A stretch of DNA of 64,000 nt from Cristatella mucedo (Eukaryota > Bryozoa > Phylactolaemata > Cristatellidae). Position numbers and translations under genes: made by a program. Each line of letters opens with the position of its first letter. The stretch's first letter is position 1. The notes below the pieces were generated by a model that was given only the letters and a program-made list of their open reading frames with translations, did no database searches and was not told the DNA's origin. The DNA lies in assembly GCA_009760855.2 (NCBI GenBank), contig WPIO01000013.1, positions 6,572,501 to 6,636,500 of the forward strand, written 5' to 3'. Below, in pieces: positions 55,301 through 64,000 of the stretch.

Positions 55301-58300
55301 CGTCCTTCGTGTGCTTATGCATGCTGACACTGTGCATGCTGCCACTAACCATGTTCGCATGCTGACCTTATGCAAGGTGCTGGTTTGGCCCGGTGGTTAA
55401 GGTGCTCACCCCGACCAAGGTCTTCCCGAGGTTGTGGGCTCGAGCCCAGTGGCACATGGGAAGCGCCTGAATAAAGATTAAGTTCTCTTATGGTGCAATA
55501 CAAATGAATTATATATTTAATTATATATATATTTGACATTGAGCATGCTACCACTAATTGTGTAATCAGGCTTCTTTTGCAGCAAATGTAAAGTGCCTAT
55601 AAAGAGATTAAGTTCTCTGAGGGTGCTATACAAAGTTATTATTATTATTATCGTTCTATTGTACTAGGTGGCGATAGCCCAGGAAGTAAGGTGCTCGCTC
55701 TTCACGACCTGCATGTGTCGTGGGTTTGAATCTTGCAGTGGGCGATCCTTTATTGCCAACTGCAAGCGGTTGTAATAGCCGTTAAGGCTCTTCTGCCGCT
55801 AAACAAATGAGGCTGTCTAATCAGCTAATATTTTGTATAGGGTTCAAATCAGGTGACAGGGTGGGGCACTGCATTGGCACCAAATAAGGGTTCTTCAAGA
55901 AGTACTTCATTGGCCTGGCAGTGTGCTTAGGGTCGTTACCTTGCTGTCAAATGTAACGACCTCCAAGCAGAGTGTTTGAACATTGAAATCCAACTTTCTT
56001 GACCAACAATAACTTGGGTAAAGTACTTTTTGACGAATCCTTGTTTGTTGCTGACGCAGTTGCACAGCCAGTCGCCTGATTTGAACACCACTGAACGACT
56101 GTGGAGCAATATCGAAAGGCGGCTGAGCAGTTTGGCATACACCACTAGCCGATCTTGTCAGTGAAACTTGGGCTTTGTGGAATGTGCTGCAGCAGAAGAG
56201 ACAGCAGCAGAAACTTGTGGCCTCTCTGCCTGGACTGACAAGGGAGGTCATAAAGAATCATGATGGGACGACATTTCCTTAAACGCATACATACCAACAG
56301 AAAATGAGCTCTTTTTGAGCTGTCAATAAATATTTTCACACTCTGTGCACAACTTTAGTATGCATGGCTTCATAAAAAAACGTCTTCTTACTCGAACGAA
56401 TTTACAGCCACAGCGGAGCGGCCGTGCTGCGTGGATTTTCACGCGTGAGCGAGGACTTTTTTGTGCCTGCGCAATTGCCGCAGTCCTTCAGTCCCACCTA
56501 TCGTAACAGTGGCACCATGGCCCAGTTAGTTCACTCATTTGCAATGCATCTCGAGTAGACTCTTGTAACTCTCGTCTTGCTTGTCCAAGGCACCTGTGGA
56601 AGCAGCTAGTTTTTTTTGTGTCGTTGAACTTCTCAACTTCGCTGTCTAATGCTGCGCCGTAATCTTCGACCTGTACTAGCTCACCATCAAGCAGCGCATT
56701 GTCTTCGAGGTTGCATCACTCATTTTTCAGATCCCTTCATTCTTGTGCCCCGGCCTACCCATCTTAGATATTTTCAGACCTGGCCTCCCCTCGTGCGACC
56801 CGCTCCTCTGACTCAGGACGTTTAGATGCATGCCTGCGACCCAACGCATCCGGTCCTCCGGTACCTGAACCGGAGCGTGGCTGCCATCACGCATCCCCTG
56901 ACTAGGTGGCGTTTTAAGCAAAGCTAGCAGTCGTCGTCTCTGTCCACGTGACTTGCCCTTGTGCTTGCTACCATTGTCCCAGTGGTGCTTTCAGTGTTCA
57001 ACTCGCGTGGTTCCTCACTACCTATGGTAAGTACCTAGACTGAGAGATGTACCCTCCTTCCTTTAGGGTTCTACAAAGAGCATTAATAGTGTTGTTGTTA
57101 TTATTATTATTATGGTTATTGTTATAAGCTTGCTTGGTACATCCTTGGCCCGTGGATTAAGATGCTTGCCTTTGACGACTGAGGTAGTGGACTTGAGGCC
57201 TGAGGCATATGTGAAGCGGTTCAATTCTCTTTGGGTGCTACGAAAATGAATTATATCCTGCTTGTCTTATCGTAGCCTGGGGCACTTTGGTGGACTTCAG
57301 TCTGCTTGTGCTCCATTTACACTTCACTGGCTTGTTGAAGGGGGACCTTAGCCGGCTTGGTAGAATTTCCAAGTTTTTTGGGGATAGTGGCATGATATCA
57401 TGGACGGTATCACGTGGACTCCCCCCCACCCCCGTCCCGGTTGGTATGCGAGTTGCTGCGCTGCTGCTTGAGCTCGGCTTTGACCTTGGCACCGAACTCT
57501 CCAGTGCACTCTTGCCGGTTGTTGTTGGCCTACTTCTCGACCCGAATCAAGAGCAGCGTTTGTTTCTGCTGCTATAGATAATCGCCGTATCAGGCTTCCA
57601 GAACGAGGAGCGTGACCGAATTAAGACAATGGTGCAGCTTCTCGGAGCCATATACACGGGCTACATGACGCGCGCAAATTCGGTGCTCGTCTGCAAGAGG
57701 TGGGCACAGCAGCGCCAGCAGCTGACTCGATTCGGCAACGATTCCGGTCTCGGCTCGCTACGGGTCCGCCCCGGCATGTGCCTGTGCTAATGTCACGTGC
57801 TCAATCTCTTTGCATCCGCTTCGGCGACCGAGGTGCTAGACGAAGGCTGTTGGCGACACTTCTCGCCGAGGCTGGCATGCTTTTGCTTGGCTTCTTGCTA
57901 TCCGTCGCTCGTGCGTCGCTTCGGCGGAAGACTTTTTCTTGCTAACTCGCTGGCTGATCCCCGGGAGATGGGTGGAGTGGTCACCTCATGACCTGCCGGC
58001 CATATTTGTTTCTTTTGTCATTCGCTCGGCTGACCGCGCGAATCGACCGCCTCCACCTCAGGCAAGAGGGTGTCAAGTACGAGAAGGCGGACGAGTGGGG
58101 CATACCGGTGGTGAATGTGCTCTGGCTGTCCGAGCTGCTTCTCGGCAGCCTGTCCGCCCTCAAGCTGCCAGTGGATCCCAAGTACCGCGCGTTCGGCTGC
58201 AAGCCCGACGACTTTGCCGTCGACCTGCGCGAGTACGGCTACCTGATGAGTGAGTGCCGCTCACTTCCGGCGCATTGGCAAGCCGCTCGTTCCCGGAAGA

Positions 58301-58631
58301 GGAGGAGGAGGCCTGGGAGCAGGTCGTGCATGCACGTGCCCGACACTGGCCGCGGCCTTCTCAGAGAAGGCTTCGCCTGCAATGATTGAACGTCTTGGGG
58401 CCGTGATATGTGTGCGAATCCAGCGTTTGCCGGCGTTTGTTTTAGTGTGCTCCCTTCTGTTTGAATAGGCGGTTGGCGGGCTCCGATCAAGATTCCCAAA
58501 GAGAGCTGGAAGCGGTTCAAGCCACCGCTGACGCCTGTAAAAGCTGGCCTTGGCGACACTTCGGCAAACGATAAAGACCCCGGCAGAAGGGGCTCTCCTG
58601 CCGATGATAAGCCGGCGGCCAAGCGAGCACG
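46395..58631 (+). CDS. PAXIP1: PAXIP1 (PTIP), BRCT-repeat protein, N-terminal 600 residues
   Basis: Thirteen exons are in phase: 46395-46460, 47729-47866, 47980-48023, 49216-49276, 49464-49577, 49734-50040, 50746-50864, 51038-51289, 51444-51539, 51777-51908, 57578-57699, 58062-58249 and 58469-58631. The ATG at 46395 starts MQPPPNIFQNVKYYVVG, matching the family's N-terminus. Anchor tryptophans of BRCT1-4 are W71, W164, W412 and W505. Diagnostic stretches are KAMLRNITNSGAE, LVDPSYSNRVTHVLCE and KYEKADEWGIPVVNV. The exon 13 end reads DDKPAAKRAR, like the basic motif before BRCT5 in vertebrates. BRCT5-6 are not in the window, and the last intron exceeds 5.3 kb. PTIP is nuclear; it joins KMT2C/KMT2D H3K4 methyltransferase complexes and DNA-damage signalling with 53BP1. 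The linker between BRCT2 and BRCT3 lacks the polyglutamine region of vertebrates. The exon 13 donor is less certain. Confidence 0.95.
48125..48318 (+). mobile_element. LINE-A 3' end inside the U12-type intron
   Basis: 3' UTR, near-consensus hairpin (GTGCCTAGAAAGAGATTGAG) and a long (ATT)n. It starts about 100 bp after the donor and leaves the splice signals intact. Confidence 0.82.
48319..49190. other. Remainder of PAXIP1 intron 3
   Basis: No gene or repeat family is recognised. Frames on the minus strand are Gln/Asn-rich only where they cross (ATT)n and TGCTG repeats. Confidence 0.4.
49464..50040 (+). other. PAXIP1: PAXIP1 BRCT2 and following linker (exons 5-6)
   Basis: Exon 5 encodes KALWATITYHGGQCHRVLSQ and AVTHLVATRPLG; exon 6 starts RKYGAAAGVQRSL and carries VAVVTPDWIVDCVRQ (W164), then an acidic and Pro-containing linker ending PMPTQVYIPEETPIVKM. 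Confidence 0.9.
50192..50720 (+). mobile_element. LINE-A copy in PAXIP1 intron 6
   Basis: Reverse-transcriptase end (SFIHSLALAHPSDLLPHQAK), 3' UTR and hairpin (TGCCTAGAAAGTGATTAGG), with a short (ATT)-like tail that ends only about 25 bp before the exon 7 acceptor. It holds an internal tandem duplication near 50325-50358. Confidence 0.82.
51038..51908 (+). other. PAXIP1: PAXIP1 BRCT3 (exons 8-10)
   Basis: MCLLGCIFYMADYQKLLD begins the domain, IEEHGGLVDPSYSNRVTHV follows, and KRVVTAYWLNDTLGKKRMD carries the anchor W412. The exons have lengths 252, 96 and 132 bp, all phase 0. Confidence 0.93.
52084..52255 (+). mobile_element. SINE-1 copy, best preserved
   Basis: An A-box-like TGGTAGCGCAGTAGATAAGG and a perfect B box GGTTCGAATCC (52149-52159), then the body and the tail GCTATGCAAAAGAGGCTGTT with AAATCAGCT. 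It sits in PAXIP1 intron 10. Confidence 0.88.
52256..53688. other. Unassigned part of PAXIP1 intron 10
   Basis: No exon, RNA or repeat family is recognised. Confidence 0.35.
53690..54025 (-). mobile_element. Tc1/mariner relic, 3' end
   Basis: On the minus strand it encodes a transposase C-terminus (VECAAAEVATEKLVASIPGP, then REVLKNRCG), followed by the element end. The terminus at 53693-53717 is a 25-bp near-palindrome flanked by TA (TACAGCCACGGCTG). The 5' part is missing. Confidence 0.65.
54681..54838 (+). mobile_element. Extremely 5'-truncated LINE-A nested in LINE-A
   Basis: Only the last 75 bp or so of LINE-A (from CCGATCGTGTTTTTTTGCAG through the hairpin) with an expanded (ATT/ATATT)n tail of about 85 bp. 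The host LINE reads GATCTACCA before it and CCAGCCTGTGC after it. Confidence 0.75.
55378..55520 (+). mobile_element. SINE-2 copy inside LINE-A
   Basis: Head TTTGGCCCGGTGGTTAAGG, B-box-like GGGCTCGAGCCC, and a 34-nt tail at 55463-55496 (GCGCCTGAATAAAGATTAAG to TTATGGTGC) that corresponds in length and sequence to the LINE-A hairpin. It is followed by an AT-rich tail. Confidence 0.83.
55668..55832 (+). mobile_element. SINE-1 copy
   Basis: B-box-like GGGTTTGAATCTT, body GCAGTGGGCGATCCTTTATT, and tail GCTAAACAAATGAGGCTGTC. Confidence 0.8.
55835..55966 (-). mobile_element. Tc1/mariner transposase fragment
   Basis: The minus strand encodes QQGNDPKHTARPMKYFL and then CPTLSPDLNPIQN. These correspond to the second catalytic Asp region (NDPKHTA) and the SPDLNP motif of Tc1-like DDE transposases. 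Confidence 0.78.
56020..56425 (+). mobile_element. Tc1/mariner transposase fragment and element end
   Basis: The plus strand encodes VKYFLTNPCLLLTQLHSQSP then DLNTTERLWSNIERRLSSLA and a degraded C-terminus, then an end related to that at 53690 (CATACATACCAACAG; ACTTTAGTATGCATGG; TTTACAGCCACAGC). It is inverted relative to the adjacent fragment at 55835-55966. Confidence 0.78.
56650..57115 (+). mobile_element. Degenerate LINE-A-like copy
   Basis: Weak similarity to the RT end (CAAGCAGCGCATTGTCTTCG; CATTCTTGTGCCCCGGCC), ending in (TTATT)n near 57095-57115. Very old. Confidence 0.45.
57130..57258 (+). mobile_element. SINE-2 copy, diverged
   Basis: Head CTTGGCCCGTGGATTAAGAT and tail AATTCTCTTTGGGTGCTACG followed by AAAATGAATTATAT, as in the other SINE-2 copies. 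Confidence 0.65.
57578..58631 (+). other. PAXIP1: PAXIP1 BRCT4 and basic linker (exons 11-13)
   Basis: Exon 11 IIAVSGFQNEERDRIKTM with GAIYTGYMTRANSVLVC; exon 12 KYEKADEWGIPVVNVLWLSE (W505); exon 13 starts GWRAPIKIP and ends with PAAKRAR, a possible nuclear localisation signal. Confidence 0.9.
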
Positions 58632-59215
58632 GTACTGCATTGTTACATCTCCATTTGCCAGCACGGTGTTGGCTCCTGGTTTAAGTGCCCAGTAGCAGCT
58701 GAAGTTGAATATCCTTCACATAGTAAGCTCCGAATCGGTAGCGATTGGGGGGGGCAGGCCATGTTAGCCAAAGCTGGAGGTGATGTGGGACAATAGGCTA
58801 CCAACAACCCGAACTTGTGACTGCTCATGAATGACCCTGTTGGAGTTTGCTCGCTCGATCGGCACATTCGTCATTCCCTCAACTGCTAAACCACGGAAGG
58901 AAGGAAAAGCGACCATTTTCTTACAGGGCGTTGGCTTAAAAAGTAAGACGCAGCCTTGGACTCAGCTTCAGTCTCTTTCGTGTAGCGGCTGAAGAGCCAT
59001 GGCGGCTTTCACCTAGCCTGCACCAGATAACACAGCTATGTGTGCTGTTGGACAACCTACTCAGTGTATCGTTTTTTCTCTAATCTGTGAGCAGCGTGTA
59101 GTATTCTTGAAAGCACCGATTCCTTTGTACCCGTGCTTGTTAAACGAAGGCGCCTGGACTAAGCAGGAAAACTCTTATTAGAGTCATCATAGTGGCGTAA
59201 CTGCCTTAGTGCACT
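58632..59215. other. PAXIP1 intron 13, unassigned part
   Basis: A SINE-1 tail relic (minus, about 58976-59020) is possible. No BRCT5-6 exon is recognised here or further right. Confidence 0.35.
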
Positions 59216-59219
59216 GCTC

Positions 59220-59630
59220 GTGTCTGTGCTCAACTGGCTCAAATATCTAGCATTAAGTCGACTTCAAGATCCTCTCTCTGGCTTACAGCTCGCCTCACTC
59301 GCTTAAGCCAGCCTGCCTATCTGTACTACCACCAATACAAGCTCCTCCAGTCACGTGATTTCTCCTCCAGCGTGCTCTCGAACTATCGGCTCCTTGGAAT
59401 CCGGTCGTATTGATTGAAATCTTTTGGGGGTGATTGGGCCTTAAGTTCGTATGTACCGAAAGTCTGGAACTCTCTCACCACCTGCCTTGTCTCAGTATCA
59501 TTTTAGTCTCAGCTTTTAGGGTGCATCTGATCTACCTAGCCTTTCCCTTCGCCCCAGTGAACTTGTCATCTTTTTCCTCTGTGCTTTCCATTAACCGTTC
59601 ATGTTGCTAACCAGGGGTCCTACTAACCGG
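59220..59630 (+). mobile_element. Degenerate LINE copy
   Basis: Remnants of the RT end (CTTAAGTTCGTATGTACCGA then AAGTCTGGAACTCTC) without the hairpin. Old. Confidence 0.5.
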
Positions 59631-59639
59631 TGACCCTAT

Positions 59640-60093
59640 GTGTCTCTTCTTGTCTGCTTACGCTTGCTTGTCAAAGCATCTCTCTTATGTTCACTGGCAG
59701 ACCAACTTAGCCCAGCCATAACCGAGATTTTTTTTAATGCTTCTCTGGAAAAGTGGGTTGTACCCAAGTCCATCAAATCGGCCATCGTTAGACTGATACT
59801 TAAAATGTCTGGGCTAGATACTGAGGTCCTTGCAAACTATCACCCAGTTTCCCTTCTTCCTTTTATGTCAACAGATTCTTGAATAAATTGCTACTAAGCA
59901 GCTAGTAGCACACATTGAAAAGAATAAAATGTAAGAAAAATTTCAATTGGGGTTCAAATAGCAGCACTCCACTGAAACTGGTCTCCTCCGCGTAACCAAT
60001 GACGTCCTATGCAGCAACGATGGCGGGAATGTCACTGCACTAGCACTGCAGGATCTATCGGCTGCCTTCGACACCATTAATCACAATGTACTA
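59640..60093 (+). mobile_element. LINE-C reverse transcriptase, 5' segment
   Basis: Encodes KSAIVRLILKMSGLDTEVL then ANYHPVSLLPF, and after a frameshift [17 protein letters not shown], the first catalytic Asp region. It belongs to a non-LTR lineage distinct from LINE-A and is cut at 60093 by a LINE-A insertion. It continues at 61827. Confidence 0.75.
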
Positions 60094-61826
60094 GACCTTC
60101 GGACCCTATTCCCACTGTCCTGCATCTACAATGCATTGATCTGCTGCTGCCATGCATAACTAACATCTTAAATATGTCATTAGCCTCAGGTAGTGTCCCA
60201 GCACCTTCCAAAAAGGTTGTAGTCAGGCCACTACTCAAGAAACTGACACTAGACCAAGAGAACTTGAGCAACTTCCTCCCAGTCTCCCTTCTGCCGTTCC
60301 TATCAAAGACACTGGAACGAGTCGTGGCAGACCAGTTGAACTCATATTGAAACTTCACACCTTGCTAGTAAGTTCCAGCCTGGTTTTAGAGCTAATCACT
60401 CCACAGAGCCTACACTGCTTCAGGTGTACAACGAGCTACATAGGAATGCAGACATGAGCAGGGTGTCTCTGCTTGTTTTGTCTTTTGGCAGCTTTTGATA
60501 CTATCGATCACCAAGTCGTTCTTGAATGCCTCTCGTCTTGCCTGGGCATCACTGGCACTGCTTTGCAATGGTTCAGGTCCTATCTCAGTGGGAGACTCCA
60601 GAGTATTGATGTGAATGGACAAAGATCATCCGAGGTATCTCTGAAATTCAGGGTACCTCAGGGCTCCATGCTTGGTCCAATTCTTTTCACGGCTTATACT
60701 CACTCTCTTGCCGATGTGATTGCCAAGCATAATCTAGGCTTTCACTTTTATGCGGATGACACTCAGTTTATTTTTGCTTTGATCCCTCCCTGCCTTCCGC
60801 ACGTCGAATTCTCTCAACTCCCTTGCTGCATGTATTGATGACATCCGCACATGGATGGCAGCAAATTTTCTAAAACTATACGATGATAAAACTAACTTAT
60901 AGTTATGGGCAAACCCAGTGTCATTCACAAATTGGAAAGGCGGCTGACACTTAAAATTGGCTCTGCCAGCATATCTCCTGTTAAATCAGCTCGAAATATA
61001 GGTGTCATGTTCCAAAGTGACCCATCGTTAGACGACCACATCAGCTCCACTGTCAAGTCTGCCTACTTTCAGCTACATAACATTGCTAAAATTCGGCCTT
61101 GTTTAGACAAGGATACCACGTCTAAATTGGTCCACGCATTTGTGGCATCCCGTCTTGACTTCTGTAACTCACTGCTTGCTGCAATCAGGCGCTTACAACT
61201 GGTGCAAAACTCTGCAGCTAGGCTTGTCTGTCGTGAACGTCGCAGTTGCCACATCACACTACTTCTCGCAGACCTGCACTGGCTCCCAATCAAGCAACAC
61301 ACCAACTACCGGGGTTCTGTCACTCACTTTTAGGTCCCTTCAATCTCTGACTCCAGCTTACCTATCAGATCTTCTCCCCACCAGGCTATGCATCGCACCA
61401 ACCACATTTCTGAATCTAACTGTTTAACTATATCTCGTACAAACCTCAAATCCTTTGGAGACCGTGCCTTTAGTTCGTATGCTCCCAAAGCCTGGAACTC
61501 ACTCCCGACCTTCGTCACATCTCCTGACTTGTCCACATTTAAAAAGAAATTACAAACGCATTTGTGACAGCATTTAGTGGGTCCCTGTGATTCGTCCTTT
61601 ATTTGCTTATGCGTGCTGTAACTGTTGCATGCTGCCACTAACCACACTTGCATGCTGGCCTTGTGCATGTCACCCCTAGCCATGTTACTCTTGTTGTTGA
61701 TTGAGCATGCAACCGCTAAGCATTCGATCGTTTTATCATTGCAGCAGTTGTAATGCACCTAGAAAAAGATTGAGCTTTCTGAGGGCGCTTAATCAAATGT
61801 GTTATTATTATTGTTATTGTTAACGT
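60094..61826 (+). mobile_element. LINE-A copy inserted in LINE-C
   Basis: The longest clean LINE-A reverse transcriptase on the plus strand: KKVVVRPLLKKLTLDQENL (about 60215), FDTIDHQVVLECL (60490), WFRSYLSGRLQSIDVNG, VPQGSMLGPILF, FHFYADDTQ (60740), DDHISSTVKSAYFQLHNIAK, then the RT end, 3' UTR, hairpin (CACCTAGAAAAAGATTGAGC) and (ATT)n. The endonuclease is missing. Frameshifts make it inactive. Confidence 0.86.
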
Positions 61827-62010
61827 TCTACTTGACCGATTGAGAACAATCTGTCTGTCAGACGAGATACTGGCTTGGTTTAAATCATACTTGTCCGATC
61901 GTGTTCAATCCGTGTCGTGTGGGGTCATGTCTCATCCATCAGACCAGTCACCTGTGAAGTCGCACAAGGGTCCCTCCTCGGTCCATTGCTGTTCTCCATG
62001 AATACTCAAT
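61827..62010 (+). mobile_element. LINE-C reverse transcriptase, 3' segment
   Basis: Encodes LLDRLRTICLSDEILAWF then KSYLSDRVQSVSCG, and a frameshifted QGSLLG motif. It continues the reading of the segment ending at 60093, proving that LINE-A landed inside LINE-C. Confidence 0.75.
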
Positions 62011-62299
62011 CTCAGGACAAAGTAATTTAGGCCCATCTTTATGCGCATGTATGGCAGATGATGCAATGAGCTATTTTGTTTTCATATACAACTGTAGTAA
62101 ATTATTAGCATTAGCTTTTTGGCAGACCATTCCCTGTCACTTATGTCTTTTTTATTTGGCTTGCCACAGGCTTTTGAGTTATGTAATCAAGTGTCTCTAC
62201 TTTTTTGTTGAACGTTGATCTCAGCAAGTAATTATCTCTAGCTGCATGCCTGATAGCCATTGGTGCATTTAGGCGAAGCAAGCACTTGCACTTAGGTGT

Positions 62300-62432
<133 letters not shown>

Positions 62433-62435
62433 GAA

Positions 62436-62562
62436 TAATAGTAATACATTTGTATAGCTCCCTTAGAGAACTGGATCTCTTTGTTAGCCCTTTACATATG
62501 CTGTACAGAAAGCATGATCAAATGATTAGTGGGAGCATGCACAATGTCATCCATCATGTGCA
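62436..62562 (-). repeat. LINE-A 3' tail
   Basis: A diverged hairpin (TAGCTCCCTTAGAGAACTGG) and 3' UTR, minus strand, abutting the (TG)n. Confidence 0.65.
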
Positions 62563-62812
62563 AGCATGGGCAGCACATTTGTTGTTTGTGTGTGTGTGTG
62601 TGTGTGTGTGCACGCGCACAGGCACGGGTGCCGATGCGCAAATGTTCTTTGAAGACGTTTGATGGCGTGCTAATTGTTTTGCAGTTATGTAGTTATTGCA
62701 GTCCAAGATGTGTCTTAGTCCAAGAGAATTGTGCTTGCCCTTCTTGACCCGAGTCGTGGTTTCGAGACCTACAGATGACAATGCCTGCTACCAGCAGAGT
62801 GATAGTTGCTAA

Positions 62813-63475
62813 CCATATGAGCCCGATGGCGGTAACCATGGTATTACCATGTATTACCATTACCATGGTAACCCGGATGCGAATGGACTCTGACAACTAC
62901 CTGAATATTGGTCTAAATTATATGCAAATAGGCTAAAAATGACGGGCTCGTCGAGTTGTATTCGTCATCAGAAAGACAGCGATTTCGAAAACGATGATTT
63001 TTATTGCGCAAGTGTGAAGCAGCTGACCAGATCGAGGGCAAGGATCCCGGGCTCGATCACGAAAATTGAGCTTATTTTTTGAGAAGTACCTCAAGACTGA
63101 TGGCTGATTTGGGACAACCGCTGGTGCCTTCTTTGTGTGCCCCACAGAGCGTACCTGCATGCCTGGAGCAACCGGGAAATGTTTCCCAAGAATTTGCATA
63201 CCAGTTCCATTGCGTTGTTAAGAACGTCATTGCTAACATGTCGTCATTATAGCCAACCATAGTATGCAGCATCCTTTCATTGTGCTCTTGCACACACAGT
63301 TCTTCAGATTGCTTCGACATGATTCTGGCGGTGCTGCTCCTGAATCAGGTCAATGGCTTTTTCGACTTCGAAACGCTATATTGTTTTAGAGCATCTATCC
63401 GCAAAATAAATAATTGTGATTCTACTTGCTGAAATTCTGTAACCCGGGTTACCGCCATCAGACCCATATGTCAAG
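62813..63475. mobile_element. Possible MITE-like unit with inverted ends
   Basis: The arms at 62813-62836 and 63452-63475 are inverted copies differing at about three of 24 positions (core GATGGCGGTAACC). The left end also has a GGTAACCATGG cluster of small palindromes, and the right end has the perfect palindrome GTAACCCGGGTTAC. Minus-strand frames at 62933-63199 and 63072-63320 show no recognised domain. A non-autonomous DNA transposon is the likeliest reading. Confidence 0.45.
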
Positions 63476-63532
63476 TGTCTAGAAAGAGATTAAGTTTGCT
63501 GAGGGTGCTGTACAAATATATTATTTTTATTG
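63471..63532 (+). repeat. LINE-A terminal hairpin and tail
   Basis: GTGTCTAGAAAGAGATTAAG, then TGAGGGTGCTGTACAAATA and T-rich sequence. It adjoins the right inverted arm. Confidence 0.6.
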
Positions 63533-63540
63533 AGCCAGTT

Positions 63541-64000
63541 TTGCCACCATGTTAGTGAGGCTGTTAAATCAGCCGGGGCCTTTATTTATGTTTTACTTTG
63601 CTGTTATATAATTGCATAATACTCTGTATAATTCCGTGATAACTTGGTTTTTATTAGCTAATAGAAATCCAGCTGCATATGCTCATTCCATTGTACATGT
63701 TTGATGTGTATATGTCGAATCCACGTCGGCGCCGTGGGTTTCATTTCTAATTTTTTACCGGGGGGGGGGGCCCAAGCTTGAAAGCTCATACCATTGACCC
63801 GTGGGCAAAGTACACCTCCCTCGTGTCTTGGCTACTCAGGCTGCAGCATATTGCACGAGGTGGCCGTCATAGCCACAACTAATAGTAGAAGAACAACACA
63901 GCTGATCCCTTGCTATGCTTGTCCTTGCTTCATGCCTCTGGTATTCTCCCATGACTGTTTTGTTCTCATATGCTCATTTGAAGATTGGAAGGCGTTCGGC
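63541..64000. other. Unassigned right end
   Basis: Begins with a SINE-1 tail relic (GAGGCTGTTAAATCAGCC, 63555-63572) and contains a run of 10 G at 63761. The sequence is still within the PAXIP1 intron as far as can be seen. Confidence 0.35.

Larger units (their letters stand above)
54028..55655 (+). mobile_element. LINE-A copy carrying two nested insertions
   Basis: Reverse transcriptase: VPQGSMLGPILFTAYTL, FHFYADDTQ, then DDHISSTAESVYFQLHTI and SRFDFYTSLLADLP. It breaks near 54681 for a nested LINE-A tail, resumes at 54838 (the CNQALAVVQNSSSR region) and runs to the 3' UTR. A SINE-2 then splits it at 55378-55515, and its own hairpin and (ATT)n end near 55655. Confidence 0.84.

Noticed and set aside
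60094-61826. Retrovirus or LTR element
   Set aside because: The reverse transcriptase is of the CR1/L2 non-LTR type, with the 3' hairpin and (ATT)n. There are no LTRs, integrase, protease or envelope.

Overview
This window is nuclear DNA from an invertebrate animal, most likely a bilaterian; the species is not identified. The evidence is: introns with GT-AG ends, three conserved animal gene types, very GC-rich (CpG-island-like) promoters and first exons, and intergenic and intronic DNA filled with LINE fragments, tRNA-derived SINEs, Tc1/mariner relics and long dinucleotide tracts. There are no bacterial operons, ribosome binding sites or CRISPR arrays.

Four protein genes are supported. (1) 2232-3784, minus: first coding exon (TM1-TM5 and a long third cytoplasmic loop) of an alpha-1-adrenergic-type amine GPCR; its TM6-TM7 exon lies outside the window to the left. 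(2) 24316-34515, plus: a complete two-exon GPCR of the same type, about 670 residues, split at the end of TM6 by an 8.2 kb intron. The two receptors are divergent (head to head), with about 20.5 kb of CpG-rich DNA, pyrimidine tracts and retroposons between them. (3) 35086-39624, minus: a complete seven-exon DCAF7/WDR68 gene (350 residues), tail to tail with receptor 2. (4) 46395-58631 and beyond the right edge, plus: thirteen exons of PAXIP1 (PTIP), covering BRCT1-BRCT4; BRCT5-6 are not in the window. DCAF7 and PAXIP1 are divergent, about 6.8 kb apart. Intron 3 of PAXIP1 carries the hallmarks of a U12-type (minor spliceosome) intron.

Most of the rest is mobile-element DNA. LINE-A is a CR1/L2-like non-LTR element whose copies end in a roughly 34-nt hairpin followed by (ATT)n; more than 25 copies occur on both strands. 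SINE-1 is tRNA-derived with an intact B box. SINE-2 has a different tRNA-like head and a tail copying the LINE-A hairpin, so it probably borrows the LINE-A machinery. Repeat B is a further dispersed family, LINE-C is a second reverse-transcriptase lineage, and Tc1/mariner relics lie in PAXIP1 intron 10. Several insertions are nested and can be ordered in time.

The receptors presumably respond to a phenolamine or catecholamine at the plasma membrane. DCAF7 and PTIP are nuclear housekeeping proteins (a CUL4/DYRK/HIPK scaffold and an H3K4-methyltransferase/DNA-damage adaptor). Nothing in the sequence suggests that the receptor pair and the nuclear pair act together.
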